Assembly (NCBI GenBank): GCA_900553335.1
Contig: USCU01000021.1
Span: 1-10,308, forward strand
Direction of reading: 5' to 3'
DNA length: 10,308 nucleotides
DNA from: an uncultured Ruminococcus sp.
Lineage (GTDB): Bacteria; Bacillota; Clostridia; Oscillospirales; Ruminococcaceae
This document shows, piece by piece, positions 6,583-10,308 of this stretch (position 1 is the stretch's first letter; each line of letters begins with the position of its first letter). The notes beneath the pieces are model-generated. The model did no database searches. It was not told the DNA's origin and saw only the letters and a program-made list of their open reading frames with translations. Both the position numbers and the translations under genes were made by a program.

Positions 6583-7164
6583 TTATCCGAAAAGTCCGCC
6601 GAAGCCCATGAAGCTGAGCGACACAATGCTTGCAGCGATAAGAGTTGCAGGAACTCCTTTAAACATTTCGGGAACACTGTCAGATGAGTCGATTTTTTGT
6701 CTTACTCCCGAGAAGAGCAAAAGCGCAACTGTAAATCCTACTCCTGTTCCGAGAGCGTTTACCATAGCTTCTGCAAAAGTATATCCTTCATCAATATTGG
6801 TAATGGTTACTCCAAGAACTGCACAGTTTGTAGTTATAAGCGGAAGATAAACACCAAGCGCTTTGTAAAGCGGAGGCATAATCTTTTTAAGTATTATCTC
6901 GACAAGCTGTACAAACAAAGCTATGAGAAGAATAAACGCAACTGTTTTTAAATACTCTGCATTCAATGCTTCGAGGAGCATATAAACGGGATATGTAACG
7001 GCTGTTGCACAAAGCATTACAAAGATGACCGCCGCACCCATTCCAAGACAGTTCTTTAAAACCTTGGAAACACCTAAAAATGGGCAGATTCCCATAAACT
7101 GCGACAATACGACGTTGTTTACAAGTATTGCCGAAAGCATTATAACGATAAGCTTTACAACCAT
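6583..7164 (-). CDS. rnfA: Rnf complex subunit A, membrane protein
   Basis: RnfA is an integral membrane subunit that, with the homologous RnfE, forms the membrane core and shares an intramembrane iron-sulfur cluster carrying electrons across the bilayer. The 193-residue protein has about six hydrophobic helices and both diagnostic cysteine motifs: G-I-C-P-F-L-G with C27 and T-T-N-C-A-V-L-G with C114. Length equals the family norm of about 190. Its ATG directly follows the rnfE TAA, and its ribosome binding site GGAGGG lies in the last codons of rnfE. Its own TAA abuts the ATG of the HgdB-like gene rather than leading to rnfB as in the usual order. Confidence 0.96.
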   Translation of the reverse strand: MVVKLIVIMLSAILVNNVVLSQFMGICPFLGVSKVLKNCLGMGAAVIFVMLCATAVTYPVYMLLEALNAEYLKTVAFILLIALFVQLVEIILKKIMPPLYKALGVYLPLITTNCAVLGVTITNIDEGYTFAEAMVNALGTGVGFTVALLLFSGVRQKIDSSDSVPEMFKGVPATLIAASIVSLSFMGFGGLFG

Positions 7165-7827
7165 TTATATCCCTCCCTTTTTAAGACGTTCACAGGTTTT
7201 CATATTCGGACATCCGCTGCATCCGATCTCCTTAGGAGGCTTTTTGCGTTTTAGCTTGTTTACTACAGCAATGATAACTCCAAGTGTGAAGAAACCTCCG
7301 GCAGGAAGAATAAATACTGTCATCGGAGCGTTTGCTAAAAACGGAAGCTCAAAGCCGAAAATTGTTCCGCTTCCTAAAATTTCTCTTACTGCACCCATTA
7401 AAGTAAGCGACATAGTAAATCCAAGTCCCATTCCGAGTCCGTCGAGAATAGATGGGATAACTTTGTTTTTGCTTGCGAAAACCTCTGCACGTCCTAAGAT
7501 TATGCAGTTTACGGTAATAAGTGACAGGAAAATTCCAAGGCTGTCATAAAGCGCTGGAACAAAGCCCTTGAGCAAAAATTCGATAAGCGTTACAAAGCCC
7601 GCTATAATTACGATGTAACACGGAAGCCTTACTGCATCGGGAATTATCTTCTTTAAAAGCGATATAACAATATTTGAGCCAAGTAAAACAAATGTCGTTG
7701 CAAGACCCATGCCTATACCGTTTGAGGCCTGAGTTGTTACAGCAAGCGTCGGACACATTCCCAGAAGTGTAACGAGCGTCGGGTTTTCTTTGATAAAGCC
7801 TTTGGTAAATTCTTTAAGATTGCTCAT
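7165..7827 (-). CDS. rnfE: Rnf complex subunit E, membrane protein with cysteine-rich C-terminal tail
   Basis: RnfE is the inverted-topology partner of RnfA in the ion-translocating membrane core. The 220-residue protein has about six hydrophobic helices and the two family cysteine motifs: G-M-C-P-T-L-A-V (C25) and T-V-N-C-I-I-L-G (C108), which with RnfA C27 and C114 would ligate the intramembrane cluster. After the last helix comes a basic linker (K-L-K-R-K-K-P-P-K, about 191-199) and a tail with C203, C206 and C212 (C-x2-C-x5-C), which the minimal family does not need. GGAGGT (7840-7835), within the end of rnfG, precedes the ATG, and only 3 bases separate the rnfG stop from the start. The tail may hold metal or be a variable extension. 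Confidence 0.95.
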   Translation of the reverse strand: MSNLKEFTKGFIKENPTLVTLLGMCPTLAVTTQASNGIGMGLATTFVLLGSNIVISLLKKIIPDAVRLPCYIVIIAGFVTLIEFLLKGFVPALYDSLGIFLSLITVNCIILGRAEVFASKNKVIPSILDGLGMGLGFTMSLTLMGAVREILGSGTIFGFELPFLANAPMTVFILPAGGFFTLGVIIAVVNKLKRKKPPKEIGCSGCPNMKTCERLKKGGI

Positions 7828-7830
7828 TTG

Positions 7831-8337
7831 TTACACCTCCTTATCTGCCAAAAGCGCAAGCTTTACAGCGGTTTTAAGTCCGTTTGAAGAAAATGTAGCT
7901 CCTGTAACGGCGTCAGCGTCCGTTACTTCGTCCTCACTTTTAAGACCCTTGTATGTTTTTAAAAATTCTTCATTATTTACTTTTGTTCCGAGTCCCGGCG
8001 TTTCACCGCAGGATATAAACGAAACCCCTGCTACCTCGCTGTTTTTGATCCCTACTAAAACGTGTATTCCGCCGGAATTATAGCCGTCGGTTGTTATCTC
8101 ATAAACCACAAGTCCGTCTTCGCCGTTTATAATGCTGTCAACACCCTCGTAGGTTTTATCGGTTTGGGTATATTCTCCTTCGCCGAATGCTGAAACTAAC
8201 GTGTCGTTTAAGGTTTTTCTGTTTGTTTCTTCTATGGCGTCCTTTGTTACATGATTTACAAAAACCAAAGCGCCCGAAATGATTATACATATTATCATCA
8301 GCACAAGCGTTGGCATTAATGTTTTCTTAATACTCAT
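7831..8337 (-). CDS. rnfG: Rnf complex subunit G, covalent-FMN protein
   Basis: RnfG carries a covalently bound FMN on the outer face of the membrane and relays electrons within the complex. The 168-residue protein has one N-terminal membrane helix (about 8-28) followed by an FMN-binding domain. Conserved marks are G-E-T-P-G-L-G (111-117) and D-A-V-T-G-A-T-F-S-S (142-151), where T148 of T-G-A-T is the expected site of phosphoester FMN attachment by the flavin transferase ApbE, which is not encoded in this window. It is slightly shorter than many homologues (about 180-210). Its start codon overlaps the rnfD stop as ATGA, and AGGTGG lies just upstream, so the two are translationally coupled. 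Confidence 0.95.
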   Translation of the reverse strand: MSIKKTLMPTLVLMIICIIISGALVFVNHVTKDAIEETNRKTLNDTLVSAFGEGEYTQTDKTYEGVDSIINGEDGLVVYEITTDGYNSGGIHVLVGIKNSEVAGVSFISCGETPGLGTKVNNEEFLKTYKGLKSEDEVTDADAVTGATFSSNGLKTAVKLALLADKEV

Positions 8338-9260
8338 TTTTTGCCACCTGCTTTCTTTGCACCGAACGGTCTTGTCTTTGTAGCCATGTCAATAAACGGC
8401 GTAAGGATATTCATAAACAATATCGCAAAGGATACGCCCTCAGCCATTGAGCAGTAAAATCTTATAACACATGTGATTATAGCACAGCCGAGTCCGAATA
8501 TAAGCTTTCCTGCTGATGTTACAGGAGTTGTAACATAATCGGTCGCCATAAATACTGCTCCAAGCAAAACTCCGCCTGAAAGAACCTGATATATCGGATC
8601 TTCTCCGACAAGGAACGAAAATATCATAACGCCTGCTATAAACGCAATCGGCGTTACAGGCGAAATTACTCTTACTGCTACAAGATATATTCCGCCTATG
8701 AGAATCGCTAAGGCACAGACTTCGCCTATAGTTCCGCTGCAGTTTCCGAGGAAAAGATTAAGATATTCCTCGCTTTTTGTGACAAGAGGAGTAGCCTGTG
8801 CAACAGCGTCTGAGCTTTTGTAGTAAAACGGCTCGACCCAGTTTGTCATGGCGCTTGTAAATGATAGCATAAGAACTATTCTTCCGACTATTGCCGGATT
8901 TGCAAAATTCTTTCCAAGTCCTCCGAAAAGCTCTTTTACAACAGCGATAGCTATAAACGAGCCTATCACCGCCATCCATAAGGGGAGTGTTGCGGGAAGG
9001 TTAAGAGCAAGCAGTATTCCCGTAACGACTGCTGAAAGATCATCTATTGTAGTTTTTCTTTTCATTAAAATACAGCAAAGCGCTTCCCATACGACTGCTG
9101 ACGCAGTTGTTACGAGCGTCAGTAAAAGCGCCCTTGCGCCGAAAATAACTGTTGCCGCAATAATGCTTGGAACAAGCGCAATAATAACATGAAGCATAAC
9201 GCTTTTTGTTGTTCTTGACGTTGCTCTGTGCGGCGAAGAATACACGTTTAAGTTTTCCAT
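8334..9260 (-). CDS. rnfD: Rnf complex subunit D, covalent-FMN membrane protein
   Basis: RnfD is the NqrB-like membrane subunit thought to form the ion-conducting path and to bear a covalent FMN. The 308-residue protein starts with the usual soluble S-S-P-H-R stretch (8-12), then has several hydrophobic helices, the conserved G-K-N-F-A-N-P-A-I-V-G-R block (116-127), and D-A-V-A-Q-A-T-P-L (151-159), in which T157 is the expected FMN-attachment threonine. The bases before it read A-Q-A-T, less like the canonical S/T-G-A-T than the RnfG site. The late A-T-D-Y-V-T-T-P-V-T segment is also typical of the family. Length fits (about 310-330). AGAGGTGAG precedes the ATG, and 17 bases separate it from the end of rnfC. 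Confidence 0.95.
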   Translation of the reverse strand: MENLNVYSSPHRATSRTTKSVMLHVIIALVPSIIAATVIFGARALLLTLVTTASAVVWEALCCILMKRKTTIDDLSAVVTGILLALNLPATLPLWMAVIGSFIAIAVVKELFGGLGKNFANPAIVGRIVLMLSFTSAMTNWVEPFYYKSSDAVAQATPLVTKSEEYLNLFLGNCSGTIGEVCALAILIGGIYLVAVRVISPVTPIAFIAGVMIFSFLVGEDPIYQVLSGGVLLGAVFMATDYVTTPVTSAGKLIFGLGCAIITCVIRFYCSMAEGVSFAILFMNILTPFIDMATKTRPFGAKKAGGKK

Positions 9261-9277
9261 TTATCTCACCTCTTGTT

Positions 9278-10308
9278 TTATTTCGGCATCAAAAGACGCT
9301 TTGCAAGCTGATTAGTTTCTGCTAAGTTTCTCTTTGCCGGACAAACGTAAGAACAGCTTCCGCAGTTCATGCAAAGATTTACCTTTAGTGACTTGAGTGC
9401 GTCTATATCGCCTTTTTTATAAGCCGTTTCCATTTCACATGGCATAAGACCAAGCGGACACGCATTTATACAGCTTGCACATCTTATGCACGCTGTTTGC
9501 GTTGCTTTTTCTAAGGTTTTAAATGCAAGCACCGCATTGTTCGTCTTTGTAATAGGCAAAAAGCTGTCATACGCACATTGTCCCATCATCATTCCGCCTA
9601 AAATTATTCTCTTTGTTTTCTCTTTGTTCACATTACAGTATGTAAGCAGGTCGTCAATCACCGTTCCGATAGGCACTATTAAGTTTTTTGGGTTTCCAAC
9701 TGTTTCGCCGTCAACCGTTATTCGCTTGGAAACAAGAGGCATTCCTGTTTTAAAATATCCGTCCAAAAAGGCAACAGATGAAACGTTCATAACCACAACT
9801 CCGGCGTTTGATGGAAGCTCACCTTCTTTGATAACTCTCTTTACGGTGTTGTAAATAATAACCTTTTCTGCTCCCTGAGGATAAGAAGATTTTAAGGACA
9901 TAATTTTAATGCTTTCATCGTCCTTAGTTTTTTCTGTAAGAAGCTTTATAGCTTCGGGTTTGTTGTTTTCAATTGCAATTACAGCGTTTTTGATTTCGAG
10001 CATTTTTTTGACAAGGCGCACTCCGCTTATAATTCCGTCAGGATTTTCGATCATTTCACGATAGTCGCTCGTTATGTAAGGCTCACATTCCGCCGCATTT
10101 ATAATCAGCGTATCGACAGGAGTTTCCTCAGGATTAAAGTTTAGTTTTATATGTGCAGGAAATCCTGCTCCGCCGAGTCCTACAAGACCGCTTTCACGAA
10201 CTGCATTGATAAAATCCTTGCGTGAATTCACGTCGGGCTTTTTTAGGCCTTCATATTCTTTAAACTCTCCGTCCGATTCAATGTCGATACATTTTACGGT
10301 CGATCCGT
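9278..10308 (-). CDS. rnfC: Rnf complex subunit C, NADH-binding iron-sulfur subunit (5' end outside window)
   Basis: RnfC is the peripheral cytoplasmic subunit that exchanges electrons with NAD+/NADH through FMN and two [4Fe-4S] clusters. The frame is open to the right edge: 342 residues are visible, and the GTG at 10231 is an internal valine, because the 25 codons upstream (ending E-Y-E-G-L-K-K-P-D) read as the normal linker before V-N-S-R-K-D-F. Full-length relatives have about 430-450 residues, so roughly 100 N-terminal residues (the barrel-sandwich domain) are missing. Visible, numbering from the first complete codon: G-L-G-G-A-G-F-P-A-H-I-K nucleotide/FMN loop (about 43-54), E-C-E-P-Y (74-78), Y-P-Q-G-A-E-K (142-148), and two ferredoxin clusters, C273/C276/C279/C283 and C312/C315/C318/C322. 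It is the first visible gene of the rnf operon; the promoter lies outside. Confidence 0.96.
   Translation of the reverse strand, partial: GSTVKCIDIESDGEFKEYEGLKKPDVNSRKDFINAVRESGLVGLGGAGFPAHIKLNFNPEETPVDTLIINAAECEPYITSDYREMIENPDGIISGVRLVKKMLEIKNAVIAIENNKPEAIKLLTEKTKDDESIKIMSLKSSYPQGAEKVIIYNTVKRVIKEGELPSNAGVVVMNVSSVAFLDGYFKTGMPLVSKRITVDGETVGNPKNLIVPIGTVIDDLLTYCNVNKEKTKRIILGGMMMGQCAYDSFLPITKTNNAVLAFKTLEKATQTACIRCASCINACPLGLMPCEMETAYKKGDIDALKSLKVNLCMNCGSCSYVCPAKRNLAETNQLAKRLLMPK

Noticed and set aside
7025..7549. 174-codon open frame on the plus strand
   Set aside because: It is antisense to rnfA and rnfE, both certain genes. The translation is Pro/Ser/Ile-rich, as expected from the reverse complement of membrane-protein codons, and has no ribosome binding site.
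9486..9854. 122-codon open frame on the plus strand
   Set aside because: It is antisense to conserved RnfC sequence including an iron-sulfur motif, with no domain of its own and no promoter.

Overview
The window looks like chromosomal DNA of an anaerobic clostridial Firmicute, probably from the Oscillospiraceae/Ruminococcus side. That placement is inferred from AGGAGG-type ribosome binding sites, moderate-to-low GC, an Rnf complex in the clostridial order C-D-G-E-A-B, and a cellobiose phosphorylase closely resembling the Clostridium thermocellum enzyme as I remember it. I see no transposases, phage genes, CRISPR arrays, tRNAs or rRNAs.

Left part (1-4021). A partial minus-strand gene for a small DUF378-type membrane protein runs off the left edge. 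A divergent intergenic region follows, with a strong plus-strand promoter (TTGATA, 17 bp, TATACT with an extended TG). It drives a three-gene operon: an aldose-1-epimerase (mutarotase)-like protein, a 65-residue DUF6440-like protein and a full-length GH94 cellobiose phosphorylase. The operon ends at an intrinsic terminator (3985-4021). Together the genes suit intracellular phosphorolysis of cellobiose to glucose-1-phosphate plus glucose, with the mutarotase equilibrating sugar anomers.

Middle (4022-4486). A gene-free AT-rich stretch lies between two convergent intrinsic terminators. It holds a perfect DnaA-box sequence (TTATCCACA), three copies of GTTGAAAAC (two of them one-mismatch DnaA boxes on the other strand), a tandem GTTTAAAAC pair and a GTTTAAAA/TTTTAAAC inverted repeat.

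Right part (4487-10308, all minus strand). This is an Rnf operon (ferredoxin:NAD+ oxidoreductase, ion-pumping), transcribed from the right edge leftwards: rnfC (5' end missing), rnfD, rnfG, rnfE, rnfA, an extra 422-residue gene, then rnfB. Genes overlap by an ATGA junction or are separated by 0-17 bases. The extra gene belongs to the 2-hydroxyacyl-CoA dehydratase / activase-related (HgdB, DUF2229-like) iron-sulfur superfamily but has no ATPase domain. Its place between rnfA and rnfB, with no spacer after rnfA, is the most interesting feature of the window. RnfE also carries a cysteine-bearing C-terminal tail.
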